64,000 nt of DNA from Pseudomonas fluorescens (GTDB lineage Bacteria > Pseudomonadota > Gammaproteobacteria > Pseudomonadales > Pseudomonadaceae), in assembly GCF_001307155.1 (NCBI RefSeq), contig NZ_CP012830.1:5330501-5394500 (forward strand), written 5' to 3'. A program made the position numbers and the translations under genes. Positions 40,845 to 49,758 of this stretch are shown here, piece after piece (within the stretch, counting starts at the first letter, position 1; each line of letters begins with the position of its first letter). The notes below the pieces were generated by a model. The model made no database searches and was not told where the DNA came from. It saw only the letters and a program-made list of their open reading frames with translations.

Positions 40845-42347
40845 ATGAGTGTGAAATCAACAGAATGTAGTGCTCTTGATGAATTGGCGTCCAGGGTACA
40901 GGCCGATCTCCACGTTCTACGTTTTCCCCATGACCCTTGGGTGCTGCCCAAGACGCACCCTAGCGGCAAGCATGTCTATGACGTGGCGATCATCGGGGGA
41001 GGCCAAGGCGGGCTGGCAATCGCGGCGGGGCTTTTGCGCGAACGGGTTGATAACATCGTTGTTTTTGATCAGCAGCCTAAGGGACTGGAAGGCCCATGGA
41101 ACAATACGGCGCGGATGCGCACTTTGCGTACCGTAAAGCATTTGCCAGGTATTGATGCGTCCTTAACCAGTCTTGCACCTCAAGCCTGGTACACAGCCAA
41201 ATACGGTGAAGAGGCTTGGGAAGAGCTGGTCAAGATTCCGAAAGGGGACTGGCAAGAGTATCTTACATGGTGTCGCGATACGCTGAAGATTCCAGTCGAG
41301 AATCTTACTGGCGTATCCAACGTTATTCCAGAAGACAAACTGTTTCGACTAGAGCTGAACAGATTTGACGGTCGAGGGGAAATATCGTCTCGCGAGTTTG
41401 TTTATGCTCGCAGAGTCGTTGTTGCGACGGGCGTTGATGGCAGTGGGGCGTGGCATGTACCCAAATTCATCTCATCGGCATTGCCCAAAGATCGATATGC
41501 TTCTTCAGGAGAGCATATTGATTTTTCCAAGCTTGTAGGGAAGAAGATAGCTGTTCTCGGTGCAGGCGCATCTGCTTTCGATAACGCTTCGACCGCACTT
41601 GAGACGGGAGCGTTAGAAGCGACTGTTTGTATTCGTCGCAAGGATATCCAGCGTATTAATCCTCAGATCTGGATGGCAAAAGCAGGGTTCCTTAATCATT
41701 ACGCTGATATGGACGATTCCCTGAAGTGGAAATACATGCGGCATATGTTCAGGTACAACATTCCAGCTCCGCAGGACGCCTACAATCGATTGTCAGGCCT
41801 AGAAGGTGCAAGCGTTCGTACCAATGCGGCCTGGGAAGGGGTGAAACTCGTAATTGATGACGGAAAAGAACAAGTTGAGGTCTCCCTTGCGTCTGGAGAC
41901 AAGCTCAAAGTGGACTATTTGATCGTCGCCGTCGGTTTTGTGAATGATTTTTCTCTACGCCCGGAGCTTTCAAGCATTGCCAATAGCATAGCACTCTGGC
42001 AAGACAAATATAGCCCGGCTCATGGGGAGGAAGATGCTCAAATTTCCAGTCATCCCTACTTGGGTGAGAATTTTGAGTTTGTCGAGAAAAGGTCTGGGGA
42101 AACTCCCTACATTTCGAAGATATTCAATTTTACCTATAGCGCGCTCGTCAGTATGGGGCTTTCCGGCTCCGCTATCAGCGGCTTTAGATATTCGGTTCCT
42201 CGCGCGGTTCGTGGTATCACCAAATCGCTATATCTTGAGGATGCTGAAGAAATTTATAATAAATTTACCGATTACGCTGAGCTTGAAATAGTAGGGGTCG
42301 TTCCCTTCAATAATTCAACTCAAAAAAGAAAAGTTTTCGCTGATTGA
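40845..42347 (+). CDS. Flavin-containing monooxygenase-like protein
   Basis: A 500-residue flavoprotein. An FAD site (YDVAIIGGGQGGLAIAAGLL, about residue 45) and a second Rossmann site for NADPH (KIAVLGAGASAFDNASTAL, about 230) give the two-dinucleotide layout of FMO/CzcO-type monooxygenases. Bacterial relatives hydroxylate N or S atoms or do Baeyer-Villiger oxidation; plant FMOs of this class S-oxygenate allylcysteine to alliin. Here it is followed by RidA and a Cds1-like enzyme, so S- or N-oxygenation of a cysteine derivative is a candidate reaction. Not proven by the sequence. Confidence 0.78.
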   Translation: MSVKSTECSALDELASRVQADLHVLRFPHDPWVLPKTHPSGKHVYDVAIIGGGQGGLAIAAGLLRERVDNIVVFDQQPKGLEGPWNNTARMRTLRTVKHLPGIDASLTSLAPQAWYTAKYGEEAWEELVKIPKGDWQEYLTWCRDTLKIPVENLTGVSNVIPEDKLFRLELNRFDGRGEISSREFVYARRVVVATGVDGSGAWHVPKFISSALPKDRYASSGEHIDFSKLVGKKIAVLGAGASAFDNASTALETGALEATVCIRRKDIQRINPQIWMAKAGFLNHYADMDDSLKWKYMRHMFRYNIPAPQDAYNRLSGLEGASVRTNAAWEGVKLVIDDGKEQVEVSLASGDKLKVDYLIVAVGFVNDFSLRPELSSIANSIALWQDKYSPAHGEEDAQISSHPYLGENFEFVEKRSGETPYISKIFNFTYSALVSMGLSGSAISGFRYSVPRAVRGITKSLYLEDAEEIYNKFTDYAELEIVGVVPFNNSTQKRKVFAD

Positions 42348-42372
42348 ATTAAGTATCGTTGTTCAGTTCATG

Positions 42373-42397
42373 AAAGGTATCGGCAATCGGTACCTTT
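42373..42397 (+). terminator. Hairpin after the monooxygenase gene
   Basis: AAAGGTA and TACCTTT form a short stem around TCGGCAATCGG, about 26 bases after the stop. There is no long T run. Confidence 0.4.
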
Positions 42398-42449
42398 ACT
42401 AATATCGAAGCTGTGAATTTTAATATTCTAAAAAGGGTAGGGTATTTTT

Positions 42450-42827
42450 ATGAAAAATATTTCCACTTTGTTAGCGCCTGCTGCCGTCGGCCCATATTCG
42501 CAAGCAGTATGCCATGGCGAGTATCTGTTTGTTTCGGGACAACTCGGTATCGACCCTTCCAAGGGAGAGCTAGTGGCGGAAGATGCCATGCTTCAAATGA
42601 AACAGTGCCTCAGCAATATTTCAGCGATTGCTGGAGCAGCAGGTACTGATATTTCAAAGACTATCAAAACAACAATAATGGTTACGAACTTAGGTGATTT
42701 CGCCAGGTTGAATGAAGTGTATGCGACCTATTTCTCTTCACCGTTCCCCGCTCGAGCCACGTTCGAGGTTTCCGCACTTCCGAAAGGAGCCCTCGTCGCA
42801 GTAGACGCAATTGTCGCATTGGACTGA
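42450..42827 (+). CDS. ridA: RidA/YjgF-family imine deaminase
   Basis: A 125-residue protein. APAAVGPYSQAVCHGEYLFV gives the N-terminal signature, and FPARATFEVSALPKGALVAV holds the catalytic arginine and the C-terminal motif. RidA hydrolyses reactive imines and enamines released by PLP or flavin enzymes. It sits between a monooxygenase and a PLP-dependent desulfhydrase, both of which can release imines. This supports a catabolic role for the operon. Confidence 0.93.
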   Translation: MKNISTLLAPAAVGPYSQAVCHGEYLFVSGQLGIDPSKGELVAEDAMLQMKQCLSNISAIAGAAGTDISKTIKTTIMVTNLGDFARLNEVYATYFSSPFPARATFEVSALPKGALVAVDAIVALD

Positions 42828-42858
42828 ATGTTGAATTAGTGGCCAAAACAGGATATTT

Positions 42859-43998
42859 ATGAATCTTAATCTCGGAAATCAGGATAAAGAGTGGACTCGC
42901 TGGGCGATCGGCGTGTTGCAGGGGGATGCTAATCGCTCTGCCGATACACATCTGATTCCTTTGGATTTTAATGGGCTACCTGGGATATCGATTTATCTGA
43001 AAGATGAGTCTACTCACCCTACAGGCAGTCTGAAGCACCGCTTGGCACGATCGCTTTTCCTGTATGGCATCTGCAATGGCTGGATAAAGAAAGGTACTTT
43101 ATTAGTCGAGGCATCTTCTGGTTCAACAGCTGTCAGTGAGGCGTATTTCGCTAAGCTCCTAAATCTGCCCTTTACTGCGGTAATGCAGCGCTCCACCAGT
43201 TGCCAGAAAATCGATGCTATCAATCGATTAGGGGGGGCATGTCACTTTGTTGACAATCCTGGAGCTATCTATACGGTCGCCGAGCAACTTGCTCGTGAAA
43301 CGGGTGGTCATTATTTAGATCAGTTTACAAATGCAGAGCGCGCTACAGACTGGCGCGGCAATAATAACATTGCCGAAAGTATATTTTCGCAAATGGCAAT
43401 GGAGCAAGATCCTGAACCAGCTTGGGTGGTTATGAGTGCCGGCACTGGAGGAACATCAGCCACAATCGGAAGGTATATCAAGTATAAGCATCTGAATACT
43501 CGACTTTGTGTAGTTGACGTTGAACATTCCGCTTTCTACGAATCCTACGATACTGGAGATAAGGCGAGCACTTGTGCGACTCCGTCTCGCATCGAAGGTA
43601 TTGGTCGGCCTAGGGTAGAGCCTTCGTTCATCCCTGATGTCATCGATCACATGATCAAGATTCCAGACGCCGCTTCACTTGCTGCCATGCACGTTCTTTC
43701 AGAGCGGTTATCGCGCCGTGTTGGTGGTTCTACGGGAACGAATTTCTTTGGTGTTTGTTGTATTGCGGAGCAAATGCGCTCACAGAAACAGACAGGTTCG
43801 ATAGTGTCGGTAATTTGCGATTCGGGAGATCGTTATGCCTCTACATATTACGATGCTGATTGGCTCAAAGAAGCCAATATTGACATAAGGCCTTATGAGA
43901 AATATTTGAATTTGTTTCTCGATGGAAAGAGTTCGGATGTGTCACTGATCAGCCTTTGTAAAAATATATGCGGTAGTAGTGTTGTGGCTCATTGTTAG
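42859..43998 (+). CDS. cds1: Cds1-like PLP cysteine desulfhydrase
   Basis: A 379-residue fold-type II PLP enzyme of the cysteine synthase family, but with the Cds1 pattern: THPTGSLKHRLARSLFLYG (PLP lysine), VEASSGSTAVSEAYFAKLLN, and ATDWRGNNNIAESIF. Mycobacterial Cds1 splits cysteine to H2S, pyruvate and ammonia. The operon neighbours (amino-acid importer, flavoenzymes, RidA) suggest degradation of a cysteine derivative, with sulfide or a thiol then handled by the SQR/persulfide operon at 17-20 kb. A strong terminator follows. Confidence 0.85.
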   Translation: MNLNLGNQDKEWTRWAIGVLQGDANRSADTHLIPLDFNGLPGISIYLKDESTHPTGSLKHRLARSLFLYGICNGWIKKGTLLVEASSGSTAVSEAYFAKLLNLPFTAVMQRSTSCQKIDAINRLGGACHFVDNPGAIYTVAEQLARETGGHYLDQFTNAERATDWRGNNNIAESIFSQMAMEQDPEPAWVVMSAGTGGTSATIGRYIKYKHLNTRLCVVDVEHSAFYESYDTGDKASTCATPSRIEGIGRPRVEPSFIPDVIDHMIKIPDAASLAAMHVLSERLSRRVGGSTGTNFFGVCCIAEQMRSQKQTGSIVSVICDSGDRYASTYYDADWLKEANIDIRPYEKYLNLFLDGKSSDVSLISLCKNICGSSVVAHC

Positions 43999-44040
43999 TT
44001 ATTAATAAATTGATGGCTCTTATGCAAGCGTTAAATAATT

Positions 44041-44072
44041 AGGCACCTGGTTCTTAAAAACAGGTGCCTTTC
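44041..44072 (+). terminator. Terminator after the cds1-like gene
   Basis: AGGCACCTG and CAGGTGCCTTT form a perfect nine-base stem with a short T run, 42 bases after the stop codon. Confidence 0.85.
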
Positions 44073-44099
44073 GGTGTGCGCCAATTGGTTTCTTGGGGA

Positions 44100-44414
44100 T
44101 CAGCCGACGATCACTTCGCTGATCTGAATGGTGGGCTTGAGACTGGTGTAATTGGCGATGTCCGCTCCGATAGCCTTGGCATGCGGCCCAAATGCGGAGG
44201 CGAACGCGTCGAGTGATTCGAAGAAGAGATGACCTATCGCAATGTAGGTTGGAGCGCTTCCAGGCACTGGGCCTTGAAGGCCTTTTTCAATAGTGAAGTG
44301 ACTGCAGGCCCCGGCCATCTTCTGCTGAATCATCGTCATATGCTGCTCACGATAGTAATCGAAGTCGAAGGTTGCGCCAGCTTCATTCGGGTACAGAATG
44401 CTTACGTCAATCAT
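44100..44414 (-). CDS. EthD-family protein
   Basis: A 104-residue ferredoxin-like-fold (EthD) protein: MIDVSILYPNEAGATFDFDY opens it, with the conserved HMTMI and IGHLFFESLDAFASAF following. EthD members lack a proven reaction and often accompany ether or aromatic oxygenases, sometimes as tautomerase-like helpers. It lies directly after the TauD-type dioxygenase on the same strand, so it may assist that enzyme. Confidence 0.82.
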   Translation of the reverse strand: MIDVSILYPNEAGATFDFDYYREQHMTMIQQKMAGACSHFTIEKGLQGPVPGSAPTYIAIGHLFFESLDAFASAFGPHAKAIGADIANYTSLKPTIQISEVIVG

Positions 44415-44439
44415 TGGGTGTATTTCCCTGGTTTATTGA

Positions 44440-45318
44440 TTAAACGGCGGCAACACCAACAGGGCGTTCGCCTGAGATGGTTGTTCGATGCATGAGGCGT
44501 AGGTGGCCGTCGTAGCCACCCTCTGCATTGTGAAGCGTGCAGCGGTTGTCCCACAGAGTAAGCATGTTCGGCGCCCATCGGTGACGGTAGACGTATGTGT
44601 CCTGCACCATGTGCTGATACAAATAACTCAGCAGCGACGTCGATTCTCCATGAGTCAAACCCTGAATACCCTGCGTGTAGACAGGGCTCACGTAGAGGGA
44701 TTTGCGACCCGTTACGGGATGTACACGTACCAGCGGGTGTGGCCAGGTTTTGTCGGCGTCTTCACTGACCACTATCTTCATTGAACGTGCTTCTGTCTCT
44801 TTTGCGAACAGGCCATTTTTGCCATAGGGCATGCTCGCAGAATGTATCGCGACGAGATGATTCATGAGTCCCTTCATGGTCTCAGAAAGATCATCGTAGG
44901 CACGATAGCCGTCGGCAAATAGCGTATCGCCGCCCACGGGCGGAGTGATCTTGGAATGTAGGATGGTTCCCGCTGGCGGCTGTTCCTGAAAGCTCCAGTC
45001 TGAGTGCCACTGTGCACCAAAGTTAACTGCCTTTTCATCAGCCTCGCGTCTGAGTTCGAGAATGTGCGGATGAGCCTCCATCGGGATGATATATGGGTCT
45101 ACGCCGAACTCACCAAACTGAAGCGTGAACGCCTCCAGTTGTGTGTGGGAGAGAGGTTGATCCGGGAAGTAAATCACCGAGTGCCTAGCCCACGCTTCCT
45201 TCACCTCTCTTAGTACAGCTGCCGCGAGTGGCTTATCAATCGAGATACCAGTAATCCTGGCTCCAAAACCCTGAGCCTCGGGTTCCACCTGAATATGCCT
45301 AAAGTTGCTGTCCATCAT
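44440..45318 (-). CDS. TauD/TfdA-family 2-oxoglutarate dioxygenase
   Basis: A 292-residue Fe(II)/2-oxoglutarate oxygenase. WHSDWSF holds the His and Asp metal ligands, THPITG-like region reads VRVHPVTGRKSLYVSP, and TLWDNRCTLHNAEGG carries the distal histidine, with RLMHRTTI the 2-oxoglutarate arginine. The family hydroxylates sulfonates such as taurine, herbicide acids and alkyl sulfates. The substrate is not readable; a sulfur compound would fit the island. It precedes EthD, and a divergent FAD enzyme begins at 45609. Confidence 0.9.
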   Translation of the reverse strand: MMDSNFRHIQVEPEAQGFGARITGISIDKPLAAAVLREVKEAWARHSVIYFPDQPLSHTQLEAFTLQFGEFGVDPYIIPMEAHPHILELRREADEKAVNFGAQWHSDWSFQEQPPAGTILHSKITPPVGGDTLFADGYRAYDDLSETMKGLMNHLVAIHSASMPYGKNGLFAKETEARSMKIVVSEDADKTWPHPLVRVHPVTGRKSLYVSPVYTQGIQGLTHGESTSLLSYLYQHMVQDTYVYRHRWAPNMLTLWDNRCTLHNAEGGYDGHLRLMHRTTISGERPVGVAAV

Positions 45319-45608
45319 CGCAGTCCCTTTCTCTCGTTTTTATAAATAAATCACAGGAAGACCGTGGAGGGATTCTCCGATGCCAGTCCTCTGCTGTCGT
45401 TGCTACCGTGCGACAGAGAATTGATTTGGGATGCCAATACCTTGGGCGGTTGGTGTTCCCACCATTTAAATTGTCGCGTCGAAACAAATCTTTGGCGTGT
45501 GGTGCCATTCACGCCGATTCCCCACGTACCCACACTCAGCCAGGCGGCGTAGCGATTGCGCAGCAGTGATCAATAAAAATCCCGGAAAGGGCAGGGAAGG
45601 AACGAACG

Positions 45609-47207
45609 ATGAGCGATTACGATCTGAGTTTTAAGCGCGCGTTGGCTCGTGGCGAGCTAGACAGCAGGTTCGACACGATTGTCATAGGTTCTGGCGCAGG
45701 CGGCCTAAGCACAGCCGCATTGTTGGCGCTCGAAGGACAGCGCGTTTTGGTGCTCGAACGCCACGCGGTGTTGGGTGGTTGTTTGCAATCCTTCAAACGC
45801 CAGGGCTTCGAGTGGGACGTAGGCCTGCACTATATGGGCGAGGTACACCGCAAAACGAGTGGCCTCTATCGCCTTTTCGACAAAGTCTCAGGTGGTCAAC
45901 TTGAATGGGCGCCCATGCCCGAAAACTACAATCGGATTATCGTAGGTGCCAATAGCTACGATCATATGGCTGGTGCAGAAGCCTACAAGGATCGACTCAA
46001 GGACTACTTTCCGAAGGATGCGCGCGCGATCGATCGTTACGTAGAGCTAGTGGGTGAAGCAAGCCGGGCTGCGAAATGCTTCTTCGGAGAGCGGGCGTTG
46101 CCACGTTCAGCGTCTGAGGCAGCGTTCACCAAGGCTCAGACTGCATTCATGCCACTTGCACAGCGCACAGTGCAGGATGTTTTGGACGAATTGACTGACA
46201 ACGCTGACCTTAAGGCAGTCTGGTGTGGGAACTACGGCGACTACTGCAATTCCCCTGCAGAGGCCTCTTTTGCGATCCATGCCATGGTTTTCAGCCATTA
46301 CATCGATGGTGCGAGCTACCCCGTTGGCGGTTCGCAACGCATCGCCACAGCAATGGCCGACACTGTACGCGCTGCAGGAGGAGCTTGCCTTGTTACGGCT
46401 GAGGTTGTGAGCATCGAGATGTGTGATGGTTGCGTGGTAGGTGTAAAAACCGCTGACGGAAGCCAAATTCTCGCGGACAGAGTCGTCAGTGCGATTGGTA
46501 TTTCTCAGACCGTACCGCTGCTGGCTCATGCAAATCCAGAACTGGCGCAGCCATTGGGCGAGGTGACTAAGAGCATTGGTACAACTCAATGTTTTGCTGT
46601 GCTTAACCTTGGAATCGACATCGCAAACGCAGATCTGAACATTCATCCAGCCAATATTTGGGTGCACCCAAGCAACGATCTACCAGCGAATCTCGCTCGG
46701 TACAAAGCTGATCCAGAGGGACAGCCCATGCCCCTTCATTTCATTGCCCATCCATCACTGCGGGATCCGAGTTGGGCCGACCGTCACCCTAAGCAGAGCA
46801 CGATGGACGTCTGCGGCCTGACAGATTGGTCGGTGTTCGAGCGTTTCACTGGCACGAAGTGGAAGCACCGAGGTGCAGAGTACGAGGACATGACAGCAAG
46901 CCTTAGAGAAGACCTCTTGGCCGTGGCCTTAAAACATTATCCTCAAATCGGCGGACGTATTGCTCATGCCGAGTTGGCTACACCTCTTACTTTCAATCAC
47001 TTTCTAAATCGTAGTCACGGCAATTTCATGGGATATGAGCAAACGCCACTTCGTTTTGCACAGCGCTGGATGCGTGCGCATGGCCCCGTTAAAGGTCTGT
47101 TTTTCGGTGGACAGGATGTGACCGCTGCCGGAGTCAGTGGCGCGATGGTCAGTGGGCTGGTCGCGGCGAGTGCAGTTCTTGAGCGTGATCTTTTCCGAGA
47201 GCTTTAG
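45609..47207 (+). CDS. Phytoene desaturase-like FAD oxidoreductase
   Basis: A 532-residue flavoprotein. FDTIVIGSGAGGLSTAALLA and LEGQRVLVLERHAVLGGCLQ are the FAD-binding and glycine-rich motifs of the phytoene desaturase/retinol saturase family; the C-terminal GLFFGGQDVTAAGVSGAMVS completes the FAD site. Such enzymes saturate or desaturate alkenyl chains. It is divergent from the dioxygenase and convergent with the AraC regulator, whose stop overlaps by four bases. No carotenoid genes are nearby, so the substrate is not a carotenoid by context. Confidence 0.85.
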   Translation: MSDYDLSFKRALARGELDSRFDTIVIGSGAGGLSTAALLALEGQRVLVLERHAVLGGCLQSFKRQGFEWDVGLHYMGEVHRKTSGLYRLFDKVSGGQLEWAPMPENYNRIIVGANSYDHMAGAEAYKDRLKDYFPKDARAIDRYVELVGEASRAAKCFFGERALPRSASEAAFTKAQTAFMPLAQRTVQDVLDELTDNADLKAVWCGNYGDYCNSPAEASFAIHAMVFSHYIDGASYPVGGSQRIATAMADTVRAAGGACLVTAEVVSIEMCDGCVVGVKTADGSQILADRVVSAIGISQTVPLLAHANPELAQPLGEVTKSIGTTQCFAVLNLGIDIANADLNIHPANIWVHPSNDLPANLARYKADPEGQPMPLHFIAHPSLRDPSWADRHPKQSTMDVCGLTDWSVFERFTGTKWKHRGAEYEDMTASLREDLLAVALKHYPQIGGRIAHAELATPLTFNHFLNRSHGNFMGYEQTPLRFAQRWMRAHGPVKGLFFGGQDVTAAGVSGAMVSGLVAASAVLERDLFREL

Positions 47208-48319
47208 CCCTCAAGATCGCACCGGGTCGAATCGGCTGCACAAGCCGTATTTTGGTTGTCGGAACTCTCGTTGCTGGTGATTGCAAGGGCCTTTCCTCCT
47301 GCAGAGAAGCTGCTTGCTAATTCTTGGCGCAGCGCACTAGGTGCTTTACCGAAATGACCTCGCACAGCATGCGAAAAAGCGCTGGGCTCTGCATAGCCCA
47401 GCCGTTCTGCCAGCATCACAAGCGGCAGATTGGGATCAGCCAGGCCTTCCAATGCCTCGCTCATACGTACCGCTTCCAGTAATTGGCGGAAGGATGAACC
47501 GCGCTCAGCCAATCGACGCTGAAGAGTACGCCTGCTGAGATCCAGCGAGCGCGCTACGCTGTCGCAATTTGCTTCCGAGAATCCCTGTGCTGCAATGGCT
47601 GCTGTCACGTAATCAACGAGCGTGTCGGAGCGACCCTGGGTTTTAAGCATCGTCTCCGCGCGACCGAGTACGATGCGAAGCAATGTTGGATCAGCAGCCT
47701 GCCAGGGTGAGTCCAGCAGTTCAGCGCCAAATACAACACGAGCGTGCTCGACTCCGAGAATGATCGGACATTCGAAATAGACTTGATAGCGGTCGGCTAA
47801 ACACGCGTCAGTACCAGGTAGCTCAATTCTGGTTGGCCTTCGATCAGTCGGCATACAGTTATAGAGAAGGCGCATGTACGCGGCAAACAGCGAATCTATC
47901 TGGGCCGGATGCATGGCAACCGGGCTGGGTGTTACGTGGTAAACCAGCTGAACACCATTGTTGGAAACAGGTTCAACTGAAAAACGACCAGAGTTGCTAA
48001 CTAACTGCTGCAGCCTGACCGTATGAGCGAGCGCGTAGCGCAATGAGCTACTGTGCATCAACACCAGTGCTACGACGTTCATCGATTGCAGTGGCAGTGC
48101 TAAGCCAACCTTCAAGCCGAGCAGCGGATCCTGGGAAAGTTGCATCGCGCGCTGCCAAAGCCTCCTCACTTGCACGAGTTGCAGCTGCCGCGTAGGCGCC
48201 ACGTCGTCCCACTGTTGAGTCCAGGGAGCACCCAAACGGGAAGGCTCGATACCTTGCCGAGTCAGTTCCTCGATGACGCCTACAAGCCAAGTGGCACTGA
48301 CGGTGAGAGGTCGGGTCAT
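47204..48319 (-). CDS. AraC-family regulator (Arabinose_bd type)
   Basis: 371 residues from MTRPLTVSATWLVGV (ATG at 48319); a frame from 48457 adds 46 non-native residues. An N-terminal arabinose-binding-like domain (about 15-200) precedes two HTH units: CDSVARSLDLSRRTLQRRLA and VMLAERLGYAEPSAFSHAVR, with FGKAPSALRQEL last. This OruR/ArgR-like arrangement is common in Pseudomonas catabolic operons. It probably controls the flavoprotein/dioxygenase cluster. Its stop overlaps the convergent flavoprotein gene. Confidence 0.88.
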   Translation of the reverse strand: MTRPLTVSATWLVGVIEELTRQGIEPSRLGAPWTQQWDDVAPTRQLQLVQVRRLWQRAMQLSQDPLLGLKVGLALPLQSMNVVALVLMHSSSLRYALAHTVRLQQLVSNSGRFSVEPVSNNGVQLVYHVTPSPVAMHPAQIDSLFAAYMRLLYNCMPTDRRPTRIELPGTDACLADRYQVYFECPIILGVEHARVVFGAELLDSPWQAADPTLLRIVLGRAETMLKTQGRSDTLVDYVTAAIAAQGFSEANCDSVARSLDLSRRTLQRRLAERGSSFRQLLEAVRMSEALEGLADPNLPLVMLAERLGYAEPSAFSHAVRGHFGKAPSALRQELASSFSAGGKALAITSNESSDNQNTACAADSTRCDLEG

Positions 48320-48554
48320 TGTATGTCCGTTAGTTGCCACGCAATGCTTGCTCGGAAAGAGGTGAGACCTTACTTGGCGCTGCATTGCAATTCGGTTGCT
48401 CAGGGGCAGCGAAGTATTGCGACAGACTGTGTAGCACGTCTGATAGGGATATTCCAAGGCCTGGCCGGCAGCGTCGATTTCGCTTCGAGATACGAGTAGG
48501 GGGGGAAGTCTGAGGATGCGGAATGCTGCTATCGAAAACGGTCATTTTGATGAA

Positions 48555-48575
48555 CGGGCAGTTTGGGGCTGCCCG
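48555..48575. terminator. Hairpin after the CMD operon
   Basis: CGGGCAG-TTTGGGG-CTGCCCG, a seven-base stem 33 bases downstream of the CMD gene stop on the minus strand; no strong T run. Confidence 0.5.
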
Positions 48576-48607
48576 CTATTTTGATATCACTTCAATGGAG
48601 CGTCTGA

Positions 48608-49183
48608 TCAGATTTTTACGGGTTCACCTAAAACATGCATCAGGCGGTTTGCCCAACCAAAGATGGCTGTGGCCAGCACGAGGTCGACAACCCCAAGCGT
48701 GTCAAAGCCGAGTTCTTTCAAGGCATCGGCATGCCGTGTATTCAGCATTGGGGGTGACTTGGCCAACTCAACCGCAAAGTCAAACAACGCCTGAGAGCGA
48801 TCATCCAATTGTGCTTCGGTTTCGTCTGCAAAGATTTTTGCGACCAGCTCTGTACTTTTGGTCAGCTGATTGTATCGGGCGCCGTGTACTGCAGCGCAGT
48901 AGACGCATCGATTAACAATTGAAGAACCAATCGCCCCAAGTTCACGCTCAGCTGGGGGCAAGCCGGCGCGGCCATACATAATGGCGTTGAACAAAGGGGA
49001 TCGCACCGCGAGCGATTCGGGGTCATGGGCGAGAGTGAGCACATACTCCGAGATTTTTTTGCTCGATGGAGTCACTTTCATCGCATCAAGCTGCTCTTGG
49101 CTCGCGCTTTCTAACTCAACAGGCTTGATGTACGGCGACCAATGAGGCACCGATACGGTGAAATTATGCACGACCTGGCTCAT
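48608..49183 (-). CDS. Peroxidase-related CMD-family protein
   Basis: A 191-residue carboxymuconolactone decarboxylase-type protein with the AhpD-like redox site NRCVYCAAVHGARYNQ (CxxC plus His). It resembles the Avi_7169-type alkylhydroperoxidase domain proteins. Its start overlaps the stop of the next gene upstream by four bases (ATGA), so the pair is co-translated. Together they probably act on peroxides or disulfides. It is longer than the ahpD copies and only distantly related to them. Confidence 0.85.
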   Translation of the reverse strand: MSQVVHNFTVSVPHWSPYIKPVELESASQEQLDAMKVTPSSKKISEYVLTLAHDPESLAVRSPLFNAIMYGRAGLPPAERELGAIGSSIVNRCVYCAAVHGARYNQLTKSTELVAKIFADETEAQLDDRSQALFDFAVELAKSPPMLNTRHADALKELGFDTLGVVDLVLATAIFGWANRLMHVLGEPVKI

Positions 49184-49677
49184 TTCATTTCTCCTGCAAT
49201 TTTGAATCCTGCTACGACCCGGAGCTGGTAGTTCACGAAAGCGAGGACTTCAGTGAGCCTTACGATGTCCGGTTCTGAAACCCCAGCGGCCTTTAACGTA
49301 TCGATATCTTGCTTTGTAGCTTCTCGCGGCTTTTGAGTGACCAGATCCGTGAATCGGATGATCGCCATAAAGCGTTCATCCCCGTAAGCGGACTGCTGAG
49401 GATTGGCGGCAACATAAAGGCCCTCTTCGCCACCTGCTGTCTCAAGACAAGCATGGTAGTGATCCGCCAGTTCTTCGGAGTTGCTTAACCGAGCGATTCG
49501 TTCAGCAAGGGCTGCACGTTCTGCATGTGACAGCCCACCAGGATCTTTCGGAATGATCACTGCATCATGGCTCGCTTGACTCAGCGCCATAATTTCTGCC
49601 CGCTCAGCAATGGCCAACGCGAGGGGAGAGTTTTCGTTTGCGCCGACAAGACGCTCGATAATGTTCGGAGTAAGCAT
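49180..49677 (-). CDS. CMD-domain protein (Avi_7170 type)
   Basis: 165 residues from MLTPNIIERLVGANENSPLA (ATG at 49677); the longer frame is unlikely. The helical CMD fold (HAERAALAERIARLS, then EADIDTLKAAGVSEP-like DIDTLKAAGVSEPDIVRLTE) is visible but it lacks the CxxC redox pair, having one cysteine (HACLE). Avi_7170-type proteins usually accompany the Avi_7169 type, as here. It is coupled to the downstream gene. The function of the pair is unknown. Confidence 0.8.
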   Translation of the reverse strand: MLTPNIIERLVGANENSPLALAIAERAEIMALSQASHDAVIIPKDPGGLSHAERAALAERIARLSNSEELADHYHACLETAGGEEGLYVAANPQQSAYGDERFMAIIRFTDLVTQKPREATKQDIDTLKAAGVSEPDIVRLTEVLAFVNYQLRVVAGFKIAGEMK

Positions 49678-49758
49678 ATGAGTTCCAATAGTTAGCGACG
49701 CGTTATTTCCTGAATGCAGCAATGCTCGATAGCGAACTGAAAAAACGTTCGCCGAACG

